Shown here piece after piece: positions 26,592 through 35,491 of a stretch of DNA of 64,000 bases. A program made the translations under genes and the position numbers. Source of the DNA: Nonlabens sp. MB-3u-79 (GTDB lineage: Bacteria > Bacteroidota > Bacteroidia > Flavobacteriales > Flavobacteriaceae). The stretch's first letter is position 1, and every line of letters starts with the position of its first letter. The notes below the pieces were generated by a model that saw only the letters and a list, made by a program, of their open reading frames with translations, had not been told where the DNA came from and did not search any database. The stretch spans positions 1 to 64,000 of the forward strand of contig NZ_CP025116.1 in NCBI RefSeq assembly GCF_002831625.1, in the 5' to 3' direction.

Positions 26592-27314
26592 ATGTCAAAT
26601 ACTGCAATTAACACGGCACAAAATGTAACTATTGAGTATGAATTTGCTGGTATAGGAAAACGCATTTTAGCTTTTTTACTCGATGCTGTCGTGCTCATTA
26701 TTTACATCATCACTGTGTCACTAACGGTTTACAAAGCAGTGGGCTTGTTTGATGAAAATAACGTATTAGGAATACGCGAGTTATCCCTTCTTCCTATTTT
26801 TTGTTATTCGTTATTCATGCATCTTGTATTTAATGGTCGCACGGTCGGGAAATTTATCATGGGAATTAAAGTAGTTAAAGAAGATGGATCTCCTGCTAGA
26901 CTGTCTGATTTTCTTATAAGATGGATCTTAAGACTTATAGATATTGTTTTATTCTTTGGAACCGTAGGAGTGGTAGCCATTTTGTTTTCAGAAAGAAAAC
27001 AACGATTGGGAGATATAGCAGCAAAAACAATTGTTATCAATACTAGAAAAAGCACTAAAATTTCTCATACTATTCTAGAAGACCTAGGTCATGATTACCA
27101 GCCACAATTTCAAAATGCTTATATTCTTACTGATGCTGACGTAAATGAGATCAAAGACATCTACCGTCTCGCTGAAGAAAGTCGTGATTATATGACTTTA
27201 AAAGAACTTCGCGTGAAGGTAGAATCACTTCTAAACACACAATCAGATTTAAGAGACGGTATATTTATACGCACGATTCTTAAGGACTACACTTACTTAA
27301 CTCAAGGACGATGA
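26592..27314 (+). CDS. RDD-family membrane protein
   Basis: 240 residues. The RDD domain starts with the conserved GIGKRILAFLLDAVVL (R and D of the name; about 21-36), a second helix follows near 72-82, and the block NGRTVGKFIMGIKVVKEDGSP (about 80-100) leads to a third helix with ILRLIDIVLF. A C-terminal soluble region extends from about 145. It overlaps the TRIC gene by four bases (ATGA). RDD proteins are often next to SpoIIM proteins, as here. Confidence 0.9.
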   Translation: MSNTAINTAQNVTIEYEFAGIGKRILAFLLDAVVLIIYIITVSLTVYKAVGLFDENNVLGIRELSLLPIFCYSLFMHLVFNGRTVGKFIMGIKVVKEDGSPARLSDFLIRWILRLIDIVLFFGTVGVVAILFSERKQRLGDIAAKTIVINTRKSTKISHTILEDLGHDYQPQFQNAYILTDADVNEIKDIYRLAEESRDYMTLKELRVKVESLLNTQSDLRDGIFIRTILKDYTYLTQGR

Positions 27315-27937
27315 ATTTTATAGAAGTTATTGACCTTATAGGAACGATAGCTTTTGCTATTTCTGGTGCTTTAGCAGCTTTTTCAAAAAAATTAGACCCT
27401 TTTGGTATTGTGATTATTGCCTTTGTAACTGCTGCTGGCGGTGGTACCTTAAGAGATATCCTTATAGGTATTCAGCCTATTTCATGGATGCGCAATATGA
27501 CTTTTATTTACACTATTTTAGCCTGTGTTGTCATCTCTTTCTTTTTTAGAAAATACTTATTAAAGCTGCGTACCACGCTGTTTTTATTTGATACGATAGG
27601 AATAGGACTTTACACCGTTGTAGGCTTAGAAATGGGACTTAAAGCAGGACTACACCCATTAATTTGTATTGTACTAGGTTGTACCACAGCTTGTTTTGGT
27701 GGTGTGATAAGAGATATTTTAGTAAATGAAATTCCGGTGATTTTCCGTAAAAACATATATGCAACCGCATGTATTTTGGGCGGCGGTGTGTACTTTATAC
27801 TTCTAAAATTTAAATTACCCCTAGAGATTGTTTTCCCTGCCTCAGCAATTACCGTAATCGCTATAAGAATAGCCTCTGTAGTTTTTAAAATCAACCTACC
27901 ATCACCTTACTCTAAAGAAGAAACCCCCGAAGAGTAA
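27311..27937 (+). CDS. TRIC-type cation channel (UPF0126 family)
   Basis: 208 residues with seven hydrophobic segments arranged as a duplicated unit. It has the family signature GTIAFAISGALAAF (about 11-24), AAGGGTLRDILIG (about 43-55) and its second copy TTACFGGVIRDILVNEIPVIF (about 125-145). Prokaryotic TRIC homologues are trimeric monovalent-cation channels. It is translationally coupled to the RDD gene. Confidence 0.9.
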   Translation: MNFIEVIDLIGTIAFAISGALAAFSKKLDPFGIVIIAFVTAAGGGTLRDILIGIQPISWMRNMTFIYTILACVVISFFFRKYLLKLRTTLFLFDTIGIGLYTVVGLEMGLKAGLHPLICIVLGCTTACFGGVIRDILVNEIPVIFRKNIYATACILGGGVYFILLKFKLPLEIVFPASAITVIAIRIASVVFKINLPSPYSKEETPEE

Positions 27938-27949
27938 CTTGATAATTAT

Positions 27950-27963
27950 GCTTTCGCGAAAGC
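27950..27963. repeat. GCTTTCGCGAAAGC palindrome between convergent genes
   Basis: Perfect 14-bp copy in the 42-base gap between the convergent TRIC and rhomboid genes. It is the only hairpin there and may serve as a terminator stem, although no T-run follows. Confidence 0.88.
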
Positions 27964-27979
27964 GGAACAACTAAAATAC

Positions 27980-28852
27980 CTAATCTTTCCCCGCCTTGAA
28001 TAGATAATCCTTTTCTGCTTTAGAGAGAGATTCATAACCACTAGAAGAAATTTTATCCAAAATGGAATCCACTTTTACTTGATCTGTAGATTTAGCAGCA
28101 GCAGACTTGGAAGCCTTGTTATTCCCTTTATAAACCGTCTTCATCTTTGCTTTGCGCTCTGATTTTGTGGAATTGGACGTAGACTTAAAAAGGCTGGTAA
28201 AATAGTCTCCTATTTTTGCAAAACCCTCTAGAATATCTATCCCCTCTTTCATACGTAAGGCGGTATAATAACCTACTCCTGCTCCTGCAAGATGTGCTAG
28301 ACTGCCGCCTGTATTTAATTGTAAGATTACCATAGCTAAATTAGACGCTAAGAAAAAATAAGCAAAATATTTCAACTTGATATTCACAAATATGAGTCGG
28401 TATTCGGACTCTGGAAAGTAAAAACAAGCAAAAAATATTAAAGCAAAAACTCCTGCACTGGCACCTATCATGCTGCCTCCTTTAAAGAACCCAGGCATTA
28501 AACCAGTAGCCAATATAAAAGAGATGGATCCTGCTAAAACTCCCAAAAAGAATAGGGACAGCAACTGCCTCCCTTTAAATATATTCAAGACATACCTTCC
28601 CGCAATGTAAATCCCAAACGCATTCCCTATAAAATGCCATAAATCTTCATGAAGAAAGCCGTAAGTAATCCAGCTCCAAGGTTGTAATAAGGCAGGTAAA
28701 AAACCATTGGGTAATACCAATTGCATATAGGCTGGCTCATAGACACTACTTAAAATCCAACCGAATAGCGTGATGAAAAATAAAATCGTAATGAGCTGAC
28801 CACTCGTGTCAAACGTGGCGTATTTTGCCTTGAATTTATCCCAAATATTCAT
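27980..28852 (-). CDS. Rhomboid intramembrane serine protease with C-terminal DUF6576-like tail
   Basis: 290 residues and six or more membrane helices. The catalytic pair is S132 in GASAG (130-134) and H187 in AHLAGAGVG, with the oxyanion residues HEDLWHFIGN (H68, N77). The cytoplasmic tail from about 210 is Lys/Ser-rich and ends in the helical block KVDSILDKISSSGYESLSKAEKD, typical of Bacteroidota rhomboids. It follows a second rhomboid after two bases, so the two are co-expressed. Confidence 0.92.
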   Translation of the reverse strand: MNIWDKFKAKYATFDTSGQLITILFFITLFGWILSSVYEPAYMQLVLPNGFLPALLQPWSWITYGFLHEDLWHFIGNAFGIYIAGRYVLNIFKGRQLLSLFFLGVLAGSISFILATGLMPGFFKGGSMIGASAGVFALIFFACFYFPESEYRLIFVNIKLKYFAYFFLASNLAMVILQLNTGGSLAHLAGAGVGYYTALRMKEGIDILEGFAKIGDYFTSLFKSTSNSTKSERKAKMKTVYKGNNKASKSAAAKSTDQVKVDSILDKISSSGYESLSKAEKDYLFKAGKD

Positions 28853-28854
28853 AC

Positions 28855-29502
28855 TTAATTGATTCTGTATTTGTCCATATCATTTTTCTTCCAGTACCAC
28901 ACCATTATAAAACCAAATATGGCTCCACCTATATGTGCCAGGTGTGCCACAGAAGGATTACTGCCTATGATGTGAAAGGTAGCCAGTAATTCTTTGATCA
29001 TATAGAACCCTATCAAATATTTAACTTTTATAGGAATCGGAATGGGGAACAAAACTAACTTCTCGTTGGGATACAACCATAAAAAAGCTGCCATGATTCC
29101 ATATACCGCACCACTTGCTCCTACTGATGGAATTCTATAACTGGTAGCCATAAAATAAGCATTATTGAAGGTGAAACTATAAAAGTCTACCACAGCAACG
29201 GTTAGAAAAGCACCTATTCCACACATGAAGTAGAAGAACAAAAATCGTTGAGACCCCATCCATCTTTCTATTGCTGGCCCTAAAAAAAGTAGTGCAATCA
29301 TATTACCTAGCAAATGAGAAATATCAAAACTATGCACAAACATATGCGTAATAGGTTGCCAGATTTTGAAATTAGGATTCTTAAAGAACCACAATGCAAA
29401 GGTTTCAAATAACTCTGGTGCCAAAAAGGTAATACCTAGATAAACCATCACATTTATGATGAGAAGGTTCTTAACCATAGGTGATAAGCTGATATTGAAC
29501 AT
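28855..29502 (-). CDS. Rhomboid intramembrane serine protease
   Basis: 215-residue compact six-helix rhomboid. It has S130 in GASG, H190 in AHIGGA, and the helix-2 motif HSFDISHLLGN (H57, H63, N67). There is no extension domain. It is directly adjacent to mutL (no gap) and to the longer rhomboid downstream. Substrates are unknown. Confidence 0.93.
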   Translation of the reverse strand: MFNISLSPMVKNLLIINVMVYLGITFLAPELFETFALWFFKNPNFKIWQPITHMFVHSFDISHLLGNMIALLFLGPAIERWMGSQRFLFFYFMCGIGAFLTVAVVDFYSFTFNNAYFMATSYRIPSVGASGAVYGIMAAFLWLYPNEKLVLFPIPIPIKVKYLIGFYMIKELLATFHIIGSNPSVAHLAHIGGAIFGFIMVWYWKKNDMDKYRIN

Positions 29503-31335
29503 CTAATTAAATTTTGAATGAAGACTATCTCCCGATAGGTTGATAAATATTTTTTTTCCTGAAGCGGTGACTTCTGGCTCTTTGCAGGCAAACAATTCGT
29601 CTACTAAGTTTTCCATCGCTTGACTATTCAACGCCTCACCAGTTTTAATAGACATAGTGACAGCCATAGTCTGGGCAAGTCTGTCTGCTGGGGAATAGGT
29701 GTTTTCTGGCAAGTCCTGTTGCTCTTTTGCAATAACAGCCTCTAAAACAAAAGGAACATCCTTTTCTTTTAATTCTAATGGAAGCCCTTCGATCTCTACC
29801 ACATTGTGCTCTAATGTTTTAAATAAAAAGCCTGTATGTTCCAGTTCTTCTTGCAAATTGATAAGAACAGCCACTTCATCTACCGGTAAATTGAGCTTTA
29901 TAGGAAAAAGCAATTGCTGGCTTACTCCGTTTTGAACGGTAAGCTGTCTCAATAACTTTTCATACAGAATACGCTCGTGTGCGCGTTGTTGATTCACCAC
30001 CAGCAACCCACTTTTTAATGTACTGATTACAAACTTGCGCTGTAACTGAAAAATATTGCGCTGCTCTACTTCTGCTTGTTGAAACATAGAAGAAGTAGAA
30101 CCCTCCATATGCGTCTCATCAGTAAGCTGTGTGGTTTCTTCTATTCCTGCATACAAAGCTTCCCATGGTTGCGTTGATGGTTTTTGAAAAGAAGGTGTTG
30201 GATAGGATTTATTGGTATTGCTTTCTTGTTGGAAGGGATTAAAATCATGATTTACTTCTATCTTAGGAACTTGCGAGTGTGCATTTTTTGCCACATCATA
30301 AGGCACTTCATATTGCTTTTCTTGCTGAAAATCAATAGCATTTACAGAAAACTGCCCTAGAGCATGCTTGACACTTGCTCTAAGAATGGCGTATAAACTG
30401 TGCTCATCATCAAACTTCACCTCTGTTTTTGTTGGGTGAATATTAATATCTACGCTATCTCTAGGAACCGTGAGGTATAGAAAATACGACGGATTTGATT
30501 TGTCTTTTAAAAGACCTTCAAAAGCACTGGCAACCGCGTGATTCAAATAATTGTGCTTTATAAATCTATTATTCACAAAGAAGTATTGAAGACCGCGAGT
30601 TTTTCTAGCAAATTCGGGCTTCCCTATAAAACCTTTAACCGTCATCAACTCAGTTTCTTCTTCTACAGGAACTAGTTTTTCATTAGTCTTAGATCCCATA
30701 ATCCCGACAATACGTTGTCTGTAAGTACTTTTTACCAAGTTAAACAAAGAAGTGTCGTTGTGAGAAAAACTCATCGCTACCTCTGGATGTACCATAGCTA
30801 CTCGGTGAAACTCATCAGTAATATTGCGCAATTCTACTTGGTCTGATTTGAGAAACTTTCTTCTGGCGGGTACATTATAAAATAAATTACGCACACTGAT
30901 CATAGTACCTTGAGAGGTGACTACAGGTTCTTGTCGGGTGACTTTACTTCCTTCTATTTCTAATAGGGTGCCTAAATCGTCTTCTTGTCGTTTGGACTTT
31001 ACAGAAACTTGTGAAATGGCAGCCACTGAAGCAAGTGCTTCTCCCCTAAACCCTTTGGTGTACAGGTTAAAAAGATCATCTGCAGTGGATATTTTTGAGG
31101 TAGCATGACGTTCAAAAGCCATACGAGCATCTGTCATGCTCATTCCGTTTCCATTATCAATCACCTGGATTAAGGTTTTACCAGCATCTTTGATAATGAG
31201 CTGTACATTAGTAGCGCCAGCATCGATGGCGTTTTCTAGCAATTCTTTAACCACACTTGCTGGTCGTTGCACCACTTCTCCAGCCGCTATTTGATTAGCA
31301 ACATGATCTGGCAATAATTTTATAATGTCTGACAT
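29503..31335 (-). CDS. mutL: DNA mismatch repair protein MutL
   Basis: 610 residues. The N-terminal GHKL ATPase is intact: E34-N35 and D38 (motif I), DNGNGM near 60-65, and GFRGEAL at 95-101. A Gln/Ser/Thr-rich linker (about 335-425) leads to the dimerisation domain. The endonuclease motif DQHAxxExxxxE is altered: N448-QQ-R-AH-E454-xxxx-E459, so the metal-binding Asp and His are replaced. The CPHGRP motif is also not visible near the C-terminus (TASGKKIF instead). MutL is the matchmaker between MutS and downstream nucleases. Confidence 0.95.
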   Translation of the reverse strand: MSDIIKLLPDHVANQIAAGEVVQRPASVVKELLENAIDAGATNVQLIIKDAGKTLIQVIDNGNGMSMTDARMAFERHATSKISTADDLFNLYTKGFRGEALASVAAISQVSVKSKRQEDDLGTLLEIEGSKVTRQEPVVTSQGTMISVRNLFYNVPARRKFLKSDQVELRNITDEFHRVAMVHPEVAMSFSHNDTSLFNLVKSTYRQRIVGIMGSKTNEKLVPVEEETELMTVKGFIGKPEFARKTRGLQYFFVNNRFIKHNYLNHAVASAFEGLLKDKSNPSYFLYLTVPRDSVDINIHPTKTEVKFDDEHSLYAILRASVKHALGQFSVNAIDFQQEKQYEVPYDVAKNAHSQVPKIEVNHDFNPFQQESNTNKSYPTPSFQKPSTQPWEALYAGIEETTQLTDETHMEGSTSSMFQQAEVEQRNIFQLQRKFVISTLKSGLLVVNQQRAHERILYEKLLRQLTVQNGVSQQLLFPIKLNLPVDEVAVLINLQEELEHTGFLFKTLEHNVVEIEGLPLELKEKDVPFVLEAVIAKEQQDLPENTYSPADRLAQTMAVTMSIKTGEALNSQAMENLVDELFACKEPEVTASGKKIFINLSGDSLHSKFN

Positions 31336-31343
31336 GAAGCCAA

Positions 31344-31625
31344 TTAAAATCTAAAGATGGATAAATCAAAATCGATGATCCAGAGAAATAGGAGAACTAG
31401 AATAGTTATAATAATCAAAAGTCTTCTTTTCACCACTACATCTGCTCCTTGTTTAAGATCTTGAATCGCATTGCCGAATTTACCTTTTAACCCTACACTT
31501 TCCACCGTATAGCGCTGATCATCAAACTTATGTTTGATTTCAAAAGGCTTTGCGCCAGTACTACTTTTATAGTAACGTGGCTCATAATCGTATTTTTTAT
31601 TCTTTCTGCGACCTATAAATCCCAT
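31344..31625 (-). CDS. Small membrane protein upstream of mutL
   Basis: 93 residues. It has a basic, Tyr-rich N-terminal region (GRRKNKKYDYEPRYYK) and one C-terminal membrane helix (about 68-86). Homologues are often labelled riboflavin synthase beta subunit because they lie next to ribH in related genomes; nothing in this sequence supports that. It starts the transcript for mutL and the two rhomboids (8-base gap to mutL) and has a good promoter. Confidence 0.8.
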   Translation of the reverse strand: MGFIGRRKNKKYDYEPRYYKSSTGAKPFEIKHKFDDQRYTVESVGLKGKFGNAIQDLKQGADVVVKRRLLIIITILVLLFLWIIDFDLSIFRF

Positions 31626-31641
31626 AACCTCTGGTGTTTTA

Positions 31642-31649
31642 CAAATTTA
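31642..31649 (-). promoter_or_regulatory. Promoter of the mutL-rhomboid operon
   Basis: -7 box TAAATTTG on the minus strand (31642-31649) with a TTTG -33 box (31673-31676) at a 23-base spacing. It is a good match to the Bacteroidota consensus. Confidence 0.62.
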
Positions 31650-31776
31650 ACGAATACTCGTTAGAACTAGTGCAAAGATTGTTCCTAATAAAAAGTGAAA
31701 TGTAAAATCAAAAAGAGATCAAAACTCGCTCTGAGAAAATGCCAGCAGATCCCATTGACCTAGCAGACGTTTCTCC

Positions 31777-31917
31777 AAGGGGAAAAACTCGTCAAAAAAC
31801 TCTCAGAAACTGTAAAGGATTCCATATTAAGTGCGGAAAATAATTTCCAAAGTTACCATTATAAAATACTGCCTACTCAAATTTGCGAGCGCAGCGAGCA
31901 AATTAACCTGCCTACTG
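31777..31917. repeat. Direct repeat copy 1 (about 141 bp)
   Basis: Starts AAGGGGAAAAACTCGTC and ends ACCTGCCTACTG; about 90% identical by eye to 32030-32171. It contains the odd GC-rich string TTTGCGAGCGCAGCGAGC in otherwise AT-rich DNA. There is no ORF in it. Confidence 0.9.
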
Positions 31918-32029
31918 AAAACTGAAAACTGAGACTGTAAATTGTAAACTGAGACAGAGACTGATTCCAGCAGGCCCCTTTGTCCTGCGGACATGATGCA
32001 TTCCTCTCGTTGCACTCGTCGGATGCCGG
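31918..32029. other. Spacer between the two direct repeats
   Basis: The left part is degenerate AAAACTGAAAACTGAGACTG-like low-complexity sequence. The right part holds short hairpins such as GCAGG/CCTGC around 31969-31988 and CCGG-rich sequence. Together with both repeats it makes a 563-base gene-free region (31626-32188). Confidence 0.6.
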
Positions 32030-32171
32030 AAGGGGAAAAACCTCGTCAAAAAAATATCGGGAACTGCAAAGGATTCCGCATCAAGTGCGAAAAATAATTT
32101 CCAAAGTTACCATTGTAAAATACTGCCTACTCAAATTTGCGAGCGCAGCGAGCAAATCAACCTACCTACTG
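32030..32171. repeat. Direct repeat copy 2 (about 142 bp)
   Basis: Second copy of the 31777-31917 unit, ending 17 bases from the stop codon of the ABC-F gene. Differences are scattered single bases, so the duplication is not brand new. Confidence 0.9.
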
Positions 32172-32188
32172 CCTACCGGAGCTGTAAA

Positions 32189-33808
32189 CTATACCGTGTA
32201 CATCTTATCTCTCAATTCCTTGATCTTCTTATCGTCCATATATTCTTCAAAAGTAGTATAGCGATCTATCGCACCATTAGGAGTCAATTCGATGACACGA
32301 TTACCTACTGTTTGAGCAAACTCATGATCATGAGTAGTTAAAAGTACGGTTCCTTTAAAGTTTTTAAGACTGTTGTTTAAGGCTTGGATGGATTCCAGGT
32401 CTAAGTGGTTGGTAGGTTCATCGACAATAAGAACGTTTGCTCTTTTCATCATCATGCGGGATAGCATGCAACGCACCTTTTCTCCTCCAGAAAGTACACG
32501 AGCACTTTTTAAAGCTTCTTCTCCAGAGAAAATCATTTTACCTAAGAAACCTCTAATATGAACTTCTTCTCTTTCCTCTTCTGTTTGCGCGTACTGTCTT
32601 AACCAGTCTACTAAGTCCAAGTCTACATCAAAAAACGCTGAATTATCAACAGGTAAATAACTTTGAACTGTAGTCACACCCCAATTAAAAGCTCCAGAAT
32701 CTGCAGTTGCACGATCGTTTATAATATCGTAAAATAAAGAAGTCGCGCGGCTATCTCTAGAAAAAACAACGACTTTATCACCTTTAGCAAGGTTGATGTC
32801 TATATCTTTAAAAAGCACTTCTCCATCTACAGAACCTGTAAGTTTCTCTATATTGAGAATTTGGTCTCCAGCCTCGCGATCTCTGTCAAAAATAATAGCA
32901 GGATAACGTCTAGAGGAAGGTTTGATTTCAGAAATGTCTAATTTATCTATCATCTTCTTACGAGAAGTAGCTTGTTTAGACTTTGCCATGTTAGCACTAA
33001 ATCGAGCAATAAACTCTTGTAATTCTTTTTTCTTGTCTTCGGCTTTTTTATTTGCTTGCTGGCGCTGTCTTGCGGCTAGTTGAGAGGACTCGTACCAGAA
33101 GGCGTAGTTACCACTATATTGATTGATTTTACCGAAATCAATATCGGCTATATTGGTACATACGGCATCCAAGAAATGTCTATCGTGAGATACTACGATT
33201 ACCGTGTTTTCATAATTTGCTAGAAAGTGCTCTAACCATGCGATCGTTTCATAATCTAAATCGTTAGTAGGCTCATCCATCACCAGCAGGTCTGGGGAGC
33301 CAAAAAGTGCTTGTGTCAACAATACACGCACCTTTAATTTATTATCCATATCACTCATCAAGGTAGAATGATATCCCTCTCCTATTCCTAAGTTAGAAAG
33401 AAGCGATGCCGCAGCGCTATCAGCATTCCAACCGTCCATTTCTTCAAAAGCGACTTGAAGCTCTCCTATTTTATCTGCATTCTCGTCGTTATAGTCTGCA
33501 TAGAGTGCGTCAATCTGTGCCTTTAATTCATAAAGAGGCTTGTTCCCTTTAAGCACTGTTTCCAGAACAGTATCCTGATCATGGGCATTGTGATCTTGCT
33601 CAAGAACAGACATTCTCTTGCCCGCCTGCAGATTTACATGACCACTAGTAGCATCCATTTTACCAGTAATAATTTTAAGGAAAGTAGATTTACCTGCCCC
33701 ATTTGCACCAATAATTCCGTAGCAATTACTACCACCGAATTTTGCATTTACCTCGTCAAATAATACGCGCTTACCGAATTGTACCGATAAATTAGAAACC
33801 GTTAACAT
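32189..33808 (-). CDS. ABC-F family ATPase (YbiT-like)
   Basis: 539 residues with two ABC domains and no membrane segments. Domain 1 has Walker A GANGAGKS near 35-42 and the Walker B DLLVMDEPTNDLD near 178-190; domain 2 has the signature LSGGEKVR and LIVDEPTNHLDLES. The two are joined by a charged linker (about 240-305) rich in K, A and Q. Overall it resembles E. coli YbiT more than EttA or Uup. ABC-F proteins act on ribosomes as translation factors. Monocistronic. Confidence 0.92.
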   Translation of the reverse strand: MLTVSNLSVQFGKRVLFDEVNAKFGGSNCYGIIGANGAGKSTFLKIITGKMDATSGHVNLQAGKRMSVLEQDHNAHDQDTVLETVLKGNKPLYELKAQIDALYADYNDENADKIGELQVAFEEMDGWNADSAAASLLSNLGIGEGYHSTLMSDMDNKLKVRVLLTQALFGSPDLLVMDEPTNDLDYETIAWLEHFLANYENTVIVVSHDRHFLDAVCTNIADIDFGKINQYSGNYAFWYESSQLAARQRQQANKKAEDKKKELQEFIARFSANMAKSKQATSRKKMIDKLDISEIKPSSRRYPAIIFDRDREAGDQILNIEKLTGSVDGEVLFKDIDINLAKGDKVVVFSRDSRATSLFYDIINDRATADSGAFNWGVTTVQSYLPVDNSAFFDVDLDLVDWLRQYAQTEEEREEVHIRGFLGKMIFSGEEALKSARVLSGGEKVRCMLSRMMMKRANVLIVDEPTNHLDLESIQALNNSLKNFKGTVLLTTHDHEFAQTVGNRVIELTPNGAIDRYTTFEEYMDDKKIKELRDKMYTV

Positions 33809-33828
33809 AGATTGATTTTTGAATTTGC

Positions 33829-33836
33829 AAAAATAC
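33829..33836 (-). promoter_or_regulatory. -7 box of the ABC-F gene
   Basis: TATTTTTG on the minus strand, 20 bases upstream of the start codon. Confidence 0.55.
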
Positions 33837-33949
33837 TCATTCTATGGAGTTTAAAAAAAACTCTTTGCTATCATTTTAACAAGGCATTAACTGATCTTTT
33901 GGATCAATAAGTCTTTTTTTGTAATAACCTCCATCTATTTAGTGTCTTT

Positions 33950-35419
33950 ATGTTTAAAAAACTATCGCTTTCGCGAAAGCCTAACCGTATCATTTCCTTT
34001 ACCATTTATACAATGGCATGCCTGCTATTACTTTCTAGCTGTGAAAATGAGCAACAAGGCGACACGACTTCTATAGTGCTTACTGGAAAGATTATTAATC
34101 CACGAACAGATTATGTAATCTTAAGAAATTATTCCGGTATACAAGACACTTTAAAGTTAAATGCAAAAGGTGTATTTAGCAAAAAGTATGAAAATATAAC
34201 GCCCGGACTATTCACGTTTGTGCATACTAATGAATACCAGTCCTTCTATCTAGGTTATGGAGATACTTTGAGATGGCGATTGAACACAAAGGCTTTTGAT
34301 GAATCACTAGCTTTTACTGGAGCAGCGGCAAAGGAAAACAATTATCTCATTGACTTGTTTTTAGAAATCGAAAAAAACAATAGAAGCTTATTAAGTGAAT
34401 ACCAAAGAGAGCCTAGTAACTTTAAAAAAATGATCGATGGCCTTACAGAGGCAAGGATCAAAAAATTAAAACAAGCCGCAAGAAAAAATAACTTCCAAGA
34501 TCCTTTTGTTGAAAACACTATTAAAATTATAAAATTCAATGGCTGGTCGAGACTAGAGCGTTATGCCTATACCCATTATGGTAAAAACGAAATCCTAAAG
34601 AGTGATGTGTTGCCCTCTAATTTTTATTCTTATCGACACCATCTAGAAATATGTGACAGAGAATTGCTTAACAATTATGCCTACCGACCTTATGTCATTT
34701 CTCTAGTCTCTAATATTGCTCTATACAACTGCGCTCGTAAACACGGTTCTGGAAAAGCTGTGGATAGAATGGGGTACGATTATCGCAAAGAAAAACTTCA
34801 TGTCATCGATAGCCTATTTACAGATCAGGAACTAAAAGGACTGTTTGCAGGAATAGAAACTAGAAACTTTATAAGAAGCAGAAAAAATGCTGCCGAAATC
34901 AGCGATTTAGTTTCTGAATTTCTAGAAATGTCTCAAGATAAAGTTCTTAACGACAACATTACTAAAATGGCTGCGACCTATATGAATTTAGATCCTGGCA
35001 ATAAACTTCCTAATTTTGAATTGTATCAATACAACAACAATAAGATCACTAATTTATCTTCACAGGTAAAAGGTATAGGGGTTCTTTTCTATTGGTCTAA
35101 TGAAAACGAATCTTACGCCCTACGCATTCATAAAAAAGTAAACGAGTTAAGAGAAAAGTATCCTGAAATCAATTTTATAGGTATCAATCTTGATAATCCT
35201 ACCAGCAATGTATGGCATGAGGCAAGTGAAAAATTTGGTTTTAATGAATCCTCAGAATTCCAGCTAGTAGATAATCAGTCTATCAGTAAGCAACTTGCTC
35301 TTAGAAATGATAATCGAAGTATGGTAGTTGGTGGTCCAGAGCTTACTATTTTAGATCCTAACATCAACCTATTTCATTATCAGATAGAAACCACCTTATT
35401 GGGACACCTAAGCAGGTAA
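33950..35419 (+). CDS. Lipoprotein with thioredoxin-like C-terminal domain
   Basis: 489 residues. The N-terminus has a long basic n-region, a hydrophobic core and the lipobox LLSSC (C31). An N-terminal beta domain (about 40-130) resembles DUF4369-type regions of Bacteroidota TlpA proteins; a helical middle follows, then a thioredoxin-like fold (about 350-485: GVLFYWSNENESYALRIHKKVNEL, FIGINLDNP). The CxxC is absent, so it is not a disulfide oxidoreductase. The palindrome is translated in the n-region as LSLSRKP (6-11 area), which shows a repeat serving as part of a signal peptide. Confidence 0.8.
   Translation: MFKKLSLSRKPNRIISFTIYTMACLLLLSSCENEQQGDTTSIVLTGKIINPRTDYVILRNYSGIQDTLKLNAKGVFSKKYENITPGLFTFVHTNEYQSFYLGYGDTLRWRLNTKAFDESLAFTGAAAKENNYLIDLFLEIEKNNRSLLSEYQREPSNFKKMIDGLTEARIKKLKQAARKNNFQDPFVENTIKIIKFNGWSRLERYAYTHYGKNEILKSDVLPSNFYSYRHHLEICDRELLNNYAYRPYVISLVSNIALYNCARKHGSGKAVDRMGYDYRKEKLHVIDSLFTDQELKGLFAGIETRNFIRSRKNAAEISDLVSEFLEMSQDKVLNDNITKMAATYMNLDPGNKLPNFELYQYNNNKITNLSSQVKGIGVLFYWSNENESYALRIHKKVNELREKYPEINFIGINLDNPTSNVWHEASEKFGFNESSEFQLVDNQSISKQLALRNDNRSMVVGGPELTILDPNINLFHYQIETTLLGHLSR
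33967..33980. repeat. GCTTTCGCGAAAGC palindrome at a gene start, coding
   Basis: Perfect copy beginning 17 bases after the ATG; it encodes part of the basic n-region of a lipoprotein signal. Confidence 0.9.
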
Positions 35420-35436
35420 TCACTCCTTTTAAAAAT

Positions 35437-35475
35437 AAAAGCGGCCTAAATAGTAATTTAGACCGCTTTTTTATT
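35437..35475. terminator. Bidirectional terminator
   Basis: AAAAGCGGCCTAAAT (35437-35451) pairs with ATTTAGACCGCTTTT with one mismatch, loop AGTA, T-run after. It lies between convergent genes. Confidence 0.85.
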
Positions 35476-35491
35476 TTAAAAAGTCAATTGT

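Noticed and set aside
31344-31625. Riboflavin synthase beta subunit
   Set aside because: A one-helix basic protein without any lumazine-synthase feature; the name used for homologues appears to come from gene neighbourhood.
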